Positions 16,959 through 26,243 of a DNA stretch of 64,000 bases are shown one piece after another. A program made the translations under genes and the position numbers. The DNA is from Evansella alkalicola (GTDB taxonomy: Bacteria; Bacillota; Bacilli; Bacillales; Salisediminibacteriaceae). Positions within the stretch are counted from its first letter, which is position 1; each line of letters opens with the position of its first letter. Under the pieces are notes generated by a model. That model saw only the letters and a list, made by a program, of their open reading frames with translations. It made no database searches and was not told the origin of the DNA. Location of the stretch: positions 62,001 to 126,000 of the forward strand of contig NZ_JAHQCR010000017.1 in the NCBI RefSeq assembly GCF_019042735.1, in the 5' to 3' direction.

Positions 16959-17657
16959 CTACGAATCCTCCTTTATGGGATTCATATACCTGACCCTTAA
17001 TGTATTTCCATAAGGAGGTAGTTTAACATAATTGATTGGCGTTACTTCTAAATTAAAATTTTCATAAGAAAAGAATTCCCTTGATTGAGAAGCCATCACA
17101 GCATGATGTAAATCCTCAGGAGCATTAGTAAGAACTTTAATGGTTAGGGGAAACTGAGTCATTCTACTACCATTAATTAATGTAACCCCATTTACTTCAC
17201 GAATAGGGGTAGTGGTAATTATTCTTTCATTGCCAACAGCAACCTCAATTGCTCCAGACATATTTAATTCATTTAACAACATTCTTAATAAATATGGAGG
17301 TACAGTACGTATCGCTCCTCCTTCATAACTTTCATCAAATATGGGCTTCACTTCAATAATGATCCCCGGACCACCCATTTCTGTTAGTCCAGCTTGTTCT
17401 CTTAATTCCTCAATTGCATCAAGCATTACATCTTCCACATCCTCAGTTTGCTGCAACTGATACAATAACTCTAATTGTCGATCGATCTCCCGATTCAATT
17501 CAGCCTGTCTTTCTTTTTCTGTCGTAAGAGCTTGTCTCAATTCAAATAGGCTTCTTGTATCTCGTTCAGGTTCATTCGTTGTTTGAAATTGAACTGCTAT
17601 CATAAAACCTATAATGAATGTAACAATAGTAAAGATGACTATTATTCTGTTTTTCAT
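16959..17657 (-). CDS. ylxX: DUF881 membrane-anchored protein (YlxX type)
   Basis: A 232-residue protein with one N-terminal membrane anchor (about residues 5-22), a coiled-coil stretch (LTTEKERQAELNREIDRQLE) and an extracellular DUF881 domain containing PGIIIEVKP and the motif GAIEVAVGNERIITTTPIREV. Function is unknown. It is a tandem paralogue of the next gene upstream and overlaps it by one base, so the two are probably co-translated. Position between divIB and sbp is conserved in Bacillus. Confidence 0.85.
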   Translation of the reverse strand: MKNRIIVIFTIVTFIIGFMIAVQFQTTNEPERDTRSLFELRQALTTEKERQAELNREIDRQLELLYQLQQTEDVEDVMLDAIEELREQAGLTEMGGPGIIIEVKPIFDESYEGGAIRTVPPYLLRMLLNELNMSGAIEVAVGNERIITTTPIREVNGVTLINGSRMTQFPLTIKVLTNAPEDLHHAVMASQSREFFSYENFNLEVTPINYVKLPPYGNTLRVRYMNPIKEDS

Positions 17658-18361
17658 TAGCTTTCCCCTCTTTCGGAGAAATAAGGCTCTAGTACAATCT
17701 CATTTTTCTTTTCAATTCTAACTTCAATATTATCACTTAATAACCTATCCTTTACACCACCTACCATGTTAATAGCTTCATTTAATGTTTCACTATCACC
17801 CAAAGCTGTTATTTCAAACGGTGCAAAAGATATATGACCATCCACCTCTATTACTGGGCCAATACATTGGATATAAGATTGACTATTAATTCTGTGACCA
17901 TTTATAGCAATCGCTTCAGCCCCTGTAACAAGTAACTCATCAATTAACATTCGAATATGCTGTTCGTGAACGATGTAATTATTTGGGTTTTCCCCTTCGA
18001 CATATTCAGAGTCATTAAGGGTGACAGATAATCCTTCTCCCACGACTCCTACGTTTCCAGTTATCATCCTTAAACGGTCTAGGTCTTCCACTAGGTTGAA
18101 ATACCTTGTCTGCTGATTTACAATTTCCTCTTCAAATTCTGTAAGTTGGTTTTGTATATCACGTAACTCTTCAGTTAAACTTCTATTGACCATCTGCTCC
18201 ATTAAAATTTGATCTCGCAGCTCATCCTCTTCTCGCCATTGTGAGCCATTTGTTTGGTTTGCTGCAGAATTTAGATTTGTAAATTGGTAACTTAATGCAA
18301 CGATAAAGCCACTAACAAGTAAAACAAGGGAAAGGATCACGTGACTACCCTTCACTTTCAC
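17657..18361 (-). CDS. ylxW: DUF881 membrane-anchored protein (YlxW type)
   Basis: Tandem paralogue of YlxX: one membrane segment, a coiled coil around residues 50-95, then the DUF881 domain with GEGLSVTLNDSEYV and GAEAIAINGHRINSQSYI. A GTG at 18359-18361, preceded by GAGGAGGAAG, gives 234 residues; the frame extends 11 codons further to a TTG inside divIB without a ribosome site. It overlaps the divIB end, suggesting translational coupling. Function unknown. Confidence 0.83.
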   Translation of the reverse strand: MKVKGSHVILSLVLLVSGFIVALSYQFTNLNSAANQTNGSQWREEDELRDQILMEQMVNRSLTEELRDIQNQLTEFEEEIVNQQTRYFNLVEDLDRLRMITGNVGVVGEGLSVTLNDSEYVEGENPNNYIVHEQHIRMLIDELLVTGAEAIAINGHRINSQSYIQCIGPVIEVDGHISFAPFEITALGDSETLNEAINMVGGVKDRLLSDNIEVRIEKKNEIVLEPYFSERGES

Positions 18362-19124
18362 CTTCTTCTTCCTCCTCAACTTTAGTGCTTTCAAAATATG
18401 GATTCATTCGCATATGTACAATACCTTCTTCACCTGGTTCCAATTGCTCAACAACGGATGGGTATGGTGCAAGCCTTTCTGAGAAACGACGGATTGTTGA
18501 ATGCACAACAAATCCATCATTCATAAATAGTACTAGCCTTGATGCATCGTTCTCAACTGGTGCATGATATATCTCAGAAATGCGCTCCCTTAATGATATG
18601 GGCATTAGAGATAATTCCTTTGCAATTTCCTTTTTACTATCTTCATCATGAAAATCAAAAAGTAATGGTGCATCATGTGGTGCTGAAACAACATGGTCTA
18701 TTTCAGATAAAATATGGCCTGTCTCTAACAAAGGAAAATAAGTACCTTCAGAAGCTAAATAACCTATTCTTTCATACTCAGATAAATTAATGATGACTGT
18801 ATTCGGCCACCTTCTATTTATTTCCAATGAAGCGATTTCTGGACGTGTTAATTTTTCTATGATTGCCTCTTCATTTATGCGCCACATGCTTACTTCAGGT
18901 ATTAATTCTGAATTAGTTATGATCCAATTTGTACTGATGTATTCATTGCCTTCCACTTCCACTGTTTTCACATGACTAAAGGAAGATTGAAAATACATGA
19001 CTATAGTCATTAAGAGAAAGAAAACAGATATATATAGTATTAGACGACGATTTGCCCGTTGGCGTCTCCGTTCCTTAAATGTAGGGATCCGCTCATCAAG
19101 TTCCACAACCTTCTTATTCTTCAT
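18345..19124 (-). CDS. divIB: cell-division protein DivIB (FtsQ)
   Basis: Bitopic septum protein that stabilises the FtsL-DivIC complex and engages PBP2B. The 259-residue product has a short basic cytoplasmic tail (ERRRQRANRR), a membrane segment at about 29-47, a POTRA domain beginning FSHVKTVEVEGNEYIS, and a beta domain. The C-terminus is strongly acidic (EEEEEGESEG). The ATG at 19122-19124 follows GGAGGAAA; upstream in-frame ATGs do not fit. It is monocistronic-looking upstream because a terminator separates it from murB. Confidence 0.93.
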   Translation of the reverse strand: MKNKKVVELDERIPTFKERRRQRANRRLILYISVFFLLMTIVMYFQSSFSHVKTVEVEGNEYISTNWIITNSELIPEVSMWRINEEAIIEKLTRPEIASLEINRRWPNTVIINLSEYERIGYLASEGTYFPLLETGHILSEIDHVVSAPHDAPLLFDFHDEDSKKEIAKELSLMPISLRERISEIYHAPVENDASRLVLFMNDGFVVHSTIRRFSERLAPYPSVVEQLEPGEEGIVHMRMNPYFESTKVEEEEEGESEG

Positions 19125-19312
19125 TGGTCTTTCCTCCATTGTATAGCAAGGGAATAAGTAATGAAAACTGCATTTTATCAAAAAACGCCAAAAAGAGACA
19201 AAATGCCTGTATATCCTCCTATTTTACTAGTCATATATACCTTATATAATTATACGAGCATGCGCCTTGCTTCGAATATTACAAATTATATGTATAAATG
19301 TACAATCAAATA

Positions 19313-19352
19313 TAGGTCCTTCCACAGTGTTACTTTAAGTGGGAAGGACCTA
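19313..19352 (-). terminator. terminator-like hairpin after murB
   Basis: Long inverted repeat AGGTCCTTCC / GGAAGGACCT just after the murB stop; the T-tract is poor, so strength is uncertain. Confidence 0.6.
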
Positions 19353-19359
19353 TTGTTCA

Positions 19360-20262
19360 TCAATTCCCGATACGTTCCACTTCTGTCTCAAGTGTAACCT
19401 GATATTTTTCATAAATAGTTTGTTGAATATGTTGAATTAAATCAATAACGTTCTGTGCTGTTGCCTCTCCTTTATTTACAATAAAGTTAGCATGCATCTC
19501 CGATATCTGTGCATCACCTATTGAGAATCCTTTTAAACCTGATTCCTCAATAAGTTTTCCTGCATGCTGGGGAAGGGGATTTCGAAATACACTACCACAA
19601 CAAGGATAATTCCATGGCTGAGTGTTCCTTCTATATTCCTTATTCGCCTGTAACTCTTGTTTTATGGTATCTTTATCTCCAGTAGTTAGCTTAAATATTG
19701 CTTCCACACAAACCCCCCCATCATTCTGAAGACGGGAAGTTCGATAGGAGAAGTCCATGTCATCTTTACTCAACCATTTCAACGTACCGTCAGGCATAAG
19801 CACATGGGCCTTTACAAGGATATTTGAAATATCTGAACCATGTGCCCCTGCGTTCATAAACACTGCTCCACCAACTGAACCTGGGATTCCACCAGCAAAT
19901 TCCAGACCAGATAATCCCTTTTTACTCATTATAGTTGCTAATTTAATTAATGAGTAACCAGCTCCAACAGTAATTGTTTCTCCATCTTCCTCAAGGTGTG
20001 TTAGATTGTCTCCCATTTTTATGACGACACCTTCTAATCCTTTATCGGAAATAAGTAAATTAGAACCTTTACCTAAAACAAACCAAGGAACATCAGCATC
20101 TGCAATAGCACTCATACCTTTTTTTAATCCCTCAATTGAATCTGGCTCAAAGAAAATCTGTGCAGGTCCACCAATTTTCCAAGTTGTGTGGTTTTTTAAC
20201 GGCTCATTTTCCGTTATTCTACCTACATTAAGGTCTTGTAGCTTCTTCTTTAAATCAATCAT
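19360..20262 (-). CDS. murB: UDP-N-acetylenolpyruvoylglucosamine reductase
   Basis: FAD enzyme reducing UDP-GlcNAc-enolpyruvate to UDP-MurNAc, the second committed step of peptidoglycan precursor synthesis. The 300-residue protein has the FAD-binding pattern NHTTWKIGGPAQIFFEP, then VLGKGSNLLISD and GIPGSVGGAVFMNAGAHG. The catalytic serine region CCGSVFRNP identifies the short type II form usual in Firmicutes. The ATG follows GGAGG. It is about 12 bp downstream of murG, in the same transcript. Confidence 0.97.
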   Translation of the reverse strand: MIDLKKKLQDLNVGRITENEPLKNHTTWKIGGPAQIFFEPDSIEGLKKGMSAIADADVPWFVLGKGSNLLISDKGLEGVVIKMGDNLTHLEEDGETITVGAGYSLIKLATIMSKKGLSGLEFAGGIPGSVGGAVFMNAGAHGSDISNILVKAHVLMPDGTLKWLSKDDMDFSYRTSRLQNDGGVCVEAIFKLTTGDKDTIKQELQANKEYRRNTQPWNYPCCGSVFRNPLPQHAGKLIEESGLKGFSIGDAQISEMHANFIVNKGEATAQNVIDLIQHIQQTIYEKYQVTLETEVERIGN

Positions 20263-20274
20263 TTGTAACCTCCA

Positions 20275-21381
20275 TCAAGTTTGTTTCAAATGCTTTACGA
20301 TTAGATGATAGAGCTCATCACCTGCATCTTGCTTACCAATTTTCAAAGCTCCTTCTCGCATTTTCGTCCAAACACCTTCATTGCCTAATATATGATCTAT
20401 CTCTGACATTAATTTTTCCGCTGACATTTCTTTTTCTAGTATTAGTTTAGCAGCCCCTACGTCTACTAAAGATCTTGCATTTTTTTCTTGATGGTTATTC
20501 GTAACATATGGGCTAGGGATTAAAATCGACGGAAGACCAAGGGCTGTAATTTCTGCTAAAGTTGTTGCCCCAGCCCTTGCTACAATAAGATCCACTTCTT
20601 TTAATACAAGTGGCATATCATGAATATAAGGAACACAGACTATATTTTCAACTTTCCCACTTTCACCAATTTCCTTTTGTATGTTCTCAAAATGCACTTC
20701 TCCAGTTACATAAAGACATTGATATTCCTTACTTGACCATTTATTTAACGTTTGTAGTACGGCATCGTTAATTGGTTTTGCACCTCTGCTACCACCAACA
20801 ACTAACACCGTTTTCTTCTTGTCAGAAAGCCCGAGACAAGAGATTTTACTTTTCCCTTCTTTCTTTGAAGCTTGAACGACCTCTTGGGCCCTTGGATTAC
20901 CAGTTAATACTACTTTTTCCTTAGGGAAGAACTTTGCTGAATCTTCGAATGAAATAGCTATATTGTCAACGTATTTACTTAAAAATTTATTGGTTAATCC
21001 TGGCACACTATTTTGTTCATGTACAATTGTTGGTATTCCTTTTTTCGCTGCAGCATAGACTACTGGTCCACAGACATAGCCACCTGTCCCAATAACAACA
21101 TCTGGTTTAAACTCTTTTATATAGTTCGTTGCTTTCTTTACTCCACTTAAAAATCGATAAATGGTTTTTACATTTTCAAATGAAAGTTTTCTCCTAAAAC
21201 CCGAAATATTGATGGTTTTAAAAGGAATTTGCTCATTAGGTACAATTTTGGACTCCAACCCATTCTCCGTACCTATATATAAAAACTCAGAATTTTCATC
21301 ATGTTTTTTTATTGTTCTTATTAAAGCCAATGCTGGATAAATATGTCCTCCAGTACCGCCACCTGAAACTAAAACCTTCAT
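20275..21381 (-). CDS. murG: lipid II synthase MurG
   Basis: Membrane-associated glycosyltransferase adding GlcNAc to lipid I to form lipid II. The 368-residue protein starts MKVLVSGGGTGGHIYPALAL, carrying the first glycine-rich loop. It also has VIGTGGYVCGPVVYAA, the UDP-GlcNAc-binding VVGGSRGA, and RAGATTLAEITALG. The ATG at 21379-21381 follows GGAGGG; the frame extends 14 codons further without signal. A terminator upstream separates it from spoVE, so murG-murB likely have their own promoter. Confidence 0.97.
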   Translation of the reverse strand: MKVLVSGGGTGGHIYPALALIRTIKKHDENSEFLYIGTENGLESKIVPNEQIPFKTINISGFRRKLSFENVKTIYRFLSGVKKATNYIKEFKPDVVIGTGGYVCGPVVYAAAKKGIPTIVHEQNSVPGLTNKFLSKYVDNIAISFEDSAKFFPKEKVVLTGNPRAQEVVQASKKEGKSKISCLGLSDKKKTVLVVGGSRGAKPINDAVLQTLNKWSSKEYQCLYVTGEVHFENIQKEIGESGKVENIVCVPYIHDMPLVLKEVDLIVARAGATTLAEITALGLPSILIPSPYVTNNHQEKNARSLVDVGAAKLILEKEMSAEKLMSEIDHILGNEGVWTKMREGALKIGKQDAGDELYHLIVKHLKQT

Positions 21382-21495
21382 AGTTTCCCTCCAACATGTA
21401 ATTAGATTTTTAACAGTACACATCCTATATTATAGCTTAAAAAAGTTTGTCTTGAAGAGTGTCAGAAAAATATTTTCACTCCATTTCTGAACAAT

Positions 21496-21529
21496 GAAAA
21501 AGCATTCACTCCCTATGGAAGCAAATGCC
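21496..21529 (-). terminator. terminator between spoVE and murG
   Basis: Minus-strand imperfect stem GCATTTGCTTCC/GGGAGTGAATGC, then TTTTTC. Confidence 0.65.
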
Positions 21530-21579
21530 ATTATACCATATTTAAAGGGTATTACATACATGTTTAAAGCAGTCTTTCT

Positions 21580-22677
21580 TTACCGCATATGTCTACTAAT
21601 ATTTAATAACACCCCAATAGCTGTCAGCATAAGCGTTAAAGAGGAACCTCCATAACTCAGAAGGGGTAATGTTATACCAGTTACAGGCATTAGTCCTATT
21701 ACTACACTAATATTTATCATTACCTGAATTGCAAACATACCAATAATACCAGTGGCCATTAAAGTACCGTATAAATCTGGAGCATATAAGGCTATTCGGA
21801 GACCTCGCCATAATAAGATAGCGAAGCAGGTTATTACAAATGCCCCTCCAATGAATCCAAGTTCCTCAGATAAAATAGCGAATATAAAATCCGTTTGGGG
21901 CTCTGGTAAATAAAAGTATTTCTGCCTACTAGCTCCTAATCCAAGTCCTAAAAATCCACCAGGTCCAATGGCATATAGTGACTGGATTATTTGAAATCCA
22001 TGCCCAAGTGGATCTTGCCAAGGGTCTAAAAAAGAAACGATTCTTTGTAGCCGATAAGGTGCGGAAATAATTAATCCTACAAAACCAAGTAAACCAACTA
22101 CTCCCAGGAAAACAAAATGTTTGATTCTTGCCCCTGCAACAAAAATCATAACTACACTAGTTAATACCATTACCGCACCTGTTCCTAAATCAGGTTGTAG
22201 CATAATGAGTGCAAATGCAACCATAACTAGCCCTAGAGTTGGAAACAATCCATATTTAACCGTGGTAATGTGTTTCTGTTTTTCAGATAAATATTTCGCT
22301 AAAAATAAAATCATTGCAAGTTTCATAAATTCAGATGGCTGTATAGAAAACGCACCAACACCCAACCAACTTTGCGCTCCACCTCGAACAAGGCCTACAC
22401 CTGGAATAAGTACAATTACTAAAAGGAAGAAACAGATGATTAAAGTAATCTTTGTCATACTTCTCCAAGTCCAGTAGTCCACATTCATCATAAAAAGCAT
22501 GGCAATGACACCTAAAACTGCGAAAAACATTTGTCGCTTTAGGAAAAAGAATGTGTCGTCAAAATTATACTCAGCCCATACAGCACTTGCACTATAAACC
22601 ATTACTAATCCTATTACTAATAGACAAATTGTAGCTGCTATTAGTAAGATATCTGGTGCAGATTTAGATTTTGGCAA
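21580..22677 (-). CDS. spoVE: SEDS-family peptidoglycan polymerase SpoVE (FtsW-like)
   Basis: Polytopic SEDS glycosyltransferase that polymerises lipid II, here probably the sporulation cortex enzyme paired with SpoVD. The 365-residue product (366 in B. subtilis) has about ten membrane segments and the family signatures VYSASAVWAEY, IQPSEFMKLAMI, MLQPDLGTGAV and LPLLSYGGSSL. Its position between murD and murG identifies it as SpoVE rather than the FtsW encoded elsewhere in Bacillus. A TTG at 22675-22677 with GAGGTG upstream is preferred over an ATG seven codons earlier that lacks a ribosome site. Confidence 0.92.
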   Translation of the reverse strand: MPKSKSAPDILLIAATICLLVIGLVMVYSASAVWAEYNFDDTFFFLKRQMFFAVLGVIAMLFMMNVDYWTWRSMTKITLIICFFLLVIVLIPGVGLVRGGAQSWLGVGAFSIQPSEFMKLAMILFLAKYLSEKQKHITTVKYGLFPTLGLVMVAFALIMLQPDLGTGAVMVLTSVVMIFVAGARIKHFVFLGVVGLLGFVGLIISAPYRLQRIVSFLDPWQDPLGHGFQIIQSLYAIGPGGFLGLGLGASRQKYFYLPEPQTDFIFAILSEELGFIGGAFVITCFAILLWRGLRIALYAPDLYGTLMATGIIGMFAIQVMINISVVIGLMPVTGITLPLLSYGGSSLTLMLTAIGVLLNISRHMR

Positions 22678-22751
22678 TAGAGAACACCTCAGTTTCATTT
22701 CATTTATCTCTATTACCTATGTTTATGTCCAATTTGGACAAACATGACTTT

Positions 22752-24113
22752 TTACTGGCCAATCTTTTTAACTGCATTTACAAAATGGTCTCCACGCTCT
22801 TCAAATGTCTTAAATTGGTCCCAAGAAGCACACGCAGGTGATAGTAGTATCACGTCTCCTTCTTTAGATTGCTCAAAGGCCATTGGTACAGCTTGATCTA
22901 AGGTTTTAGTAAGATGAATGTTTTCTATACCCGCCTTCTTTGCCGTTTCCCCTATTTTTTCAGCCGTTTCCCCATATGCAACCACTGATTTAACACCGTT
23001 AAAATAAGGTATAAGACCATCGAAGGATAAGCCACGGTCTAATCCACCAGCAATAAGCACAATTGGTTGCTCAAATGCCTTTAGTGCAGTAATAGTAGCT
23101 GGAACGTTAGTGGCTTTAGAATTATTGTAAAACTTTCTGCCATCATGAGTAGCAACATATTGCAGCCTGTGCTCAACACCACGAAAGCTTTTTAGAACTT
23201 CAATAACTCTCTCTCTTTTTGCACCGCTAAGAAGGGCTGCAGCCGCTGCCGCTAACCCGTTTGCTATGTTATGCTCACCTGGTAAGGACATCTCCTCCAC
23301 ATGTAATAAAGGCTCTCCAAACACCTCAAGCTGATTATTATGAATACAAGCTCCACCACTAACATATTTCGTTGTTGAGAAAGGGATTAATTTGGCCGAA
23401 GCTTGTCCCGAGGTTACAAGCTCAGAAACGTCCACATCGTCTGCATTATAAATTAAATAATCCTCTTGCGTCTGATTTTTAAAAATATTCCCTTTCGCAT
23501 GTATGTAATTGATTAAATCACCATGATAATCTAAATGAGCTTCTACGATATTTAAGAGTAGTGCTACCTTTGGTCGAAAGGCTTGAATACCCATTAACTG
23601 AAAACTGGACAGCTCAGTTACCATCACATTTTCTTCAGTTACCTGTTGGGCAACCTCGCATGATACCTCTCCAATATTCCCTGCAACAAAGGGTTCCTTT
23701 TCTCCCCCTTTTAACATTTCGTATATATAAGTTGTCGTAGTAGTCTTACCATTCGAACCAGTAATGCCAATAATATCAGCTTCACTGATCTGGTAGGCTA
23801 ATTCCACTTCAGTAATGACAGGAACATTCAATGATACTGCTTTTTCAACCAATGGATTGTCATAACGAATTCCTGGATTTTTCACCAATAGACTCAATTC
23901 TGTATGGATTAAGTCGAGAGGGTGGGATCCACAAACAACCTCCGCACCTAAAGAAGATAATTTCTGTGCTTCCTCGTTTTCTTCAAAGGGCTTTTGATCA
24001 TTTACAGTTACGATCGCCCCCTGTTTTATGAGTAATTCTGCTGCTGCAGACCCACTTTTCGCTAATCCTAATACAAGTACATGTTTTCCTTCATAAGCAT
24101 TTGTTCTTCTCAT
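22752..24113 (-). CDS. murD: UDP-MurNAc-L-alanine:D-glutamate ligase
   Basis: ATP-dependent Mur ligase adding D-Glu in the cytoplasm. All 453 residues fit the family: an N-terminal UDP-binding domain (HVLVLGLAKSGSAAAELL), the ATP P-loop ITGSNGKTTTT at 117-127, the central domain with NIVEAHLDYHGD, and a C-terminal domain with GGLDRGLSFD and LLSPACASWDQF. It starts immediately at the mraY stop, so the two are translationally linked. Unlike the neighbouring MurF-like gene, every catalytic motif is intact. Confidence 0.98.
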   Translation of the reverse strand: MRRTNAYEGKHVLVLGLAKSGSAAAELLIKQGAIVTVNDQKPFEENEEAQKLSSLGAEVVCGSHPLDLIHTELSLLVKNPGIRYDNPLVEKAVSLNVPVITEVELAYQISEADIIGITGSNGKTTTTTYIYEMLKGGEKEPFVAGNIGEVSCEVAQQVTEENVMVTELSSFQLMGIQAFRPKVALLLNIVEAHLDYHGDLINYIHAKGNIFKNQTQEDYLIYNADDVDVSELVTSGQASAKLIPFSTTKYVSGGACIHNNQLEVFGEPLLHVEEMSLPGEHNIANGLAAAAAALLSGAKRERVIEVLKSFRGVEHRLQYVATHDGRKFYNNSKATNVPATITALKAFEQPIVLIAGGLDRGLSFDGLIPYFNGVKSVVAYGETAEKIGETAKKAGIENIHLTKTLDQAVPMAFEQSKEGDVILLSPACASWDQFKTFEERGDHFVNAVKKIGQ

Positions 24114-25088
24114 TTACATCCACACCTCTAAATAGACTCCAATAGTGGCTAACAGTAACCCTACCAGCCAGAACGTAACAACGACACGCCATTCGCTCCA
24201 CCCAGATAATTCATAATGATGATGAAGAGGGCTCATTTTAAATACTCGCTTACCTGTCGTCTTAAAAGAAATGACTTGAATAATAACAGAAAGTGTTTCA
24301 ATAACAAATACACCACCAATGATGATGAGGACTAATTCCATTTTAGTTAATATGGCTATCATAGCTAGTGCCCCACCAAGAGCCAATGACCCCGTATCAC
24401 CCATGAAGACTTTTGCTGGGTGGGAGTTGAAAACAAGGAATCCTAATACAGCACCTACAACAGCTACTGAAAATAGGGAAACATTATATAAAGAAAGATC
24501 GTACGCAATGATAGCAAAAGCTCCAAAGGCAATAGCTGATGAACCAGCTACTAGACCATCTAGTCCGTCAGTTAAGTTCACTGCATTGGATGTACCTACT
24601 AGCATAAAAATAATAAGTGGAAAGTATAACCAACCTATATCAAGTGATAGTGTCGTGCCTGGAATGGTAATTGCAGTAGATAATCCTGTTTGAAGTAAGA
24701 CGATATAAACAATTGCAGAAATGACTACCTGACCTAAAAACTTCTGTTTCGATGTAAGTCCTAGGTTGCGCTTTTTAACTACTTTTATGAAATCATCTAA
24801 AAAGCCTAACAATCCAAATCCAACAGTTACAAATACTAATAACCAAATTTCAACATTAACAGAATGGAACTGACTGCTCATGATAAATGTAGATACAATA
24901 ATTGCCAGTAAAATCATCAGTCCACCCATCGTAGGAGTACCACTCTTTTTCTGATGTGATTGCGGTCCTTCTACCCTGATACTTTGGCCAAACTTCAGCC
25001 TTCTTAAGAATGGGATAAAAATTGGTGACATAAGTACACATATTAAGAATGATAAAATTAAAGTAAACAACAAGCCCTGTTCCAGCAT
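24114..25088 (-). CDS. mraY: phospho-MurNAc-pentapeptide transferase MraY
   Basis: Integral membrane enzyme that makes lipid I from UDP-MurNAc-pentapeptide and undecaprenyl phosphate. The 324-residue protein has about ten membrane segments and the signatures QSIRVEGPQSHQKKSGTPTM, NLTDGLDGLVAG, FMGDTGSLALGG and MSPLHHHYELSG. The ATG follows GGAG. It is followed without a gap by murD and preceded by about 200 bp containing a dispersed repeat block. Confidence 0.98.
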   Translation of the reverse strand: MLEQGLLFTLILSFLICVLMSPIFIPFLRRLKFGQSIRVEGPQSHQKKSGTPTMGGLMILLAIIVSTFIMSSQFHSVNVEIWLLVFVTVGFGLLGFLDDFIKVVKKRNLGLTSKQKFLGQVVISAIVYIVLLQTGLSTAITIPGTTLSLDIGWLYFPLIIFMLVGTSNAVNLTDGLDGLVAGSSAIAFGAFAIIAYDLSLYNVSLFSVAVVGAVLGFLVFNSHPAKVFMGDTGSLALGGALAMIAILTKMELVLIIIGGVFVIETLSVIIQVISFKTTGKRVFKMSPLHHHYELSGWSEWRVVVTFWLVGLLLATIGVYLEVWM

Positions 25089-25263
25089 ATAGGGAACTCC
25101 TTTCTAACATACAGCTCAACGAATTGAGTAAAATCCAGTACTATAAATTGTATATATTTTTTATTGTATTTCAATTTCGTTACATAATAGCTTTATACAT
25201 TTTATCGTATTACATGCTATTTCATGCATCAATAAACTAAAAAGAGAGAATTACATCCGGTTC

Positions 25264-25292
25264 GGAAAGGGAATGGACTGAAGCGAACACCA
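25264..25292. repeat. dispersed repeat block abutting the MurF-like stop codon
   Basis: Read on the minus strand this starts TGGTGTTCGCTTCAGTCC immediately after the TGA of the MurF-like gene. It matches 9450-9475 (opposite orientation) with one mismatch over about 27 bp. Confidence 0.75.
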
Positions 25293-26243
25293 TCACACCG
25301 AAATTTTTTCAAATACTTTGTTCATATCATCGGGTAATAAACCAAGATGAACCGCAACTGCAATTGCAAACACTACATTTTTCACCGCATCTTTATCTAT
25401 ACTTATTTGAAAAGGTATCCGTATACCTTCCACTTGAAAATGAGTGGTTTCCTCTTGTACTGCCACTTCCTGAATCTTAAAAAGACAGCCCTCATCGTAT
25501 CCACACGTAATGACATCCGATTGCCATTCACTTTGAAAAGAAGTTGCGTCCCCATCTATAACCAAAACATCACTTGCTTTCATCCCTGCTTCTATTTTCG
25601 AATAAGCTTCTTTATATATGTCCATAGACAAGTTTTCAAAATGATTGTCTTCCGTACGAACGTTCGTAATAACAGAATAGTTTGGACTGACTAGCTTACT
25701 TTTCAGTTCAATATCATCAATATTTGTGTCTATTGTAAAATCACAAACATACATATCTGTTTTTTTGTCCATTTTTAAAATAGAGGTTAGAAGATCTATT
25801 TCGTCACCTTGTCCCACATTATAGTGGACATTAAATTGCATGTTTAAAATATTGATTATCGCTTCTTTTGTAATCTCTCTACCTTGTGAACCAGTAACGG
25901 CAATAACTGTTGGATCTACATCATGGAGGTGTAAAATAGCCATTTTTCTTATTAGACCCTTTACATTTTCAGCAGTAAATGTAACAAGCTGCTCTGGCAT
26001 TTGCTCTGGTAAAGATATGGAATCCTCCACAAGAATTGCACTCACCTCTCGTTCAATTGCAATCTTGATGAGCATCTTAGTATCTATATCTTTGTGAAAA
26101 ATGGGAACAAACAACTCTCCTCCATGAAGATTATTCATATCTGTACTTAAACCAGTGATCTGAAAATTTTCATGTATGTTACCATTTATTTTCTTACATT
26201 CGGATTTTAATAATTCAAGAATTACTCCTTCTCCTGCTCCCAT
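25293..26243 (-). CDS. truncated MurF-like protein with degenerate P-loop (probable pseudoenzyme)
   Basis: A 316-residue Mur-ligase homologue at the place where many bacteria have murF (murE-murF-mraY-murD). The N-terminal domain is recognisable (ITGLSTDMNNLHGGELFVPIF, residues 29-49). The ATP P-loop, normally GSNGKTTTK, reads GSQGREITK (118-126), so the catalytic lysine and following Thr are gone. The metal/substrate segment normally TNxGxAHLExxGS reads TNVRTEDNHFENLSM. The chain ends without the C-terminal ligase domain (MurF is about 450 residues). No frameshifted remainder is present: the next DNA is a repeat block. ATG start after GAGGAG overlaps murE by 22 bp. The frame has stayed open for 316 codons, so it may be expressed in another role; the working MurF must be elsewhere. 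Confidence 0.75.
   Translation of the reverse strand: MGAGEGVILELLKSECKKINGNIHENFQITGLSTDMNNLHGGELFVPIFHKDIDTKMLIKIAIEREVSAILVEDSISLPEQMPEQLVTFTAENVKGLIRKMAILHLHDVDPTVIAVTGSQGREITKEAIINILNMQFNVHYNVGQGDEIDLLTSILKMDKKTDMYVCDFTIDTNIDDIELKSKLVSPNYSVITNVRTEDNHFENLSMDIYKEAYSKIEAGMKASDVLVIDGDATSFQSEWQSDVITCGYDEGCLFKIQEVAVQEETTHFQVEGIRIPFQISIDKDAVKNVVFAIAVAVHLGLLPDDMNKVFEKISV

Noticed and set aside
25119..25292. Frameshifted C-terminal domain of the MurF-like gene
   Set aside because: Reading all minus-strand frames between its stop and mraY shows no Mur-ligase C-domain sequence, only A/T-rich DNA and a repeat block, so the domain is deleted rather than frameshifted.
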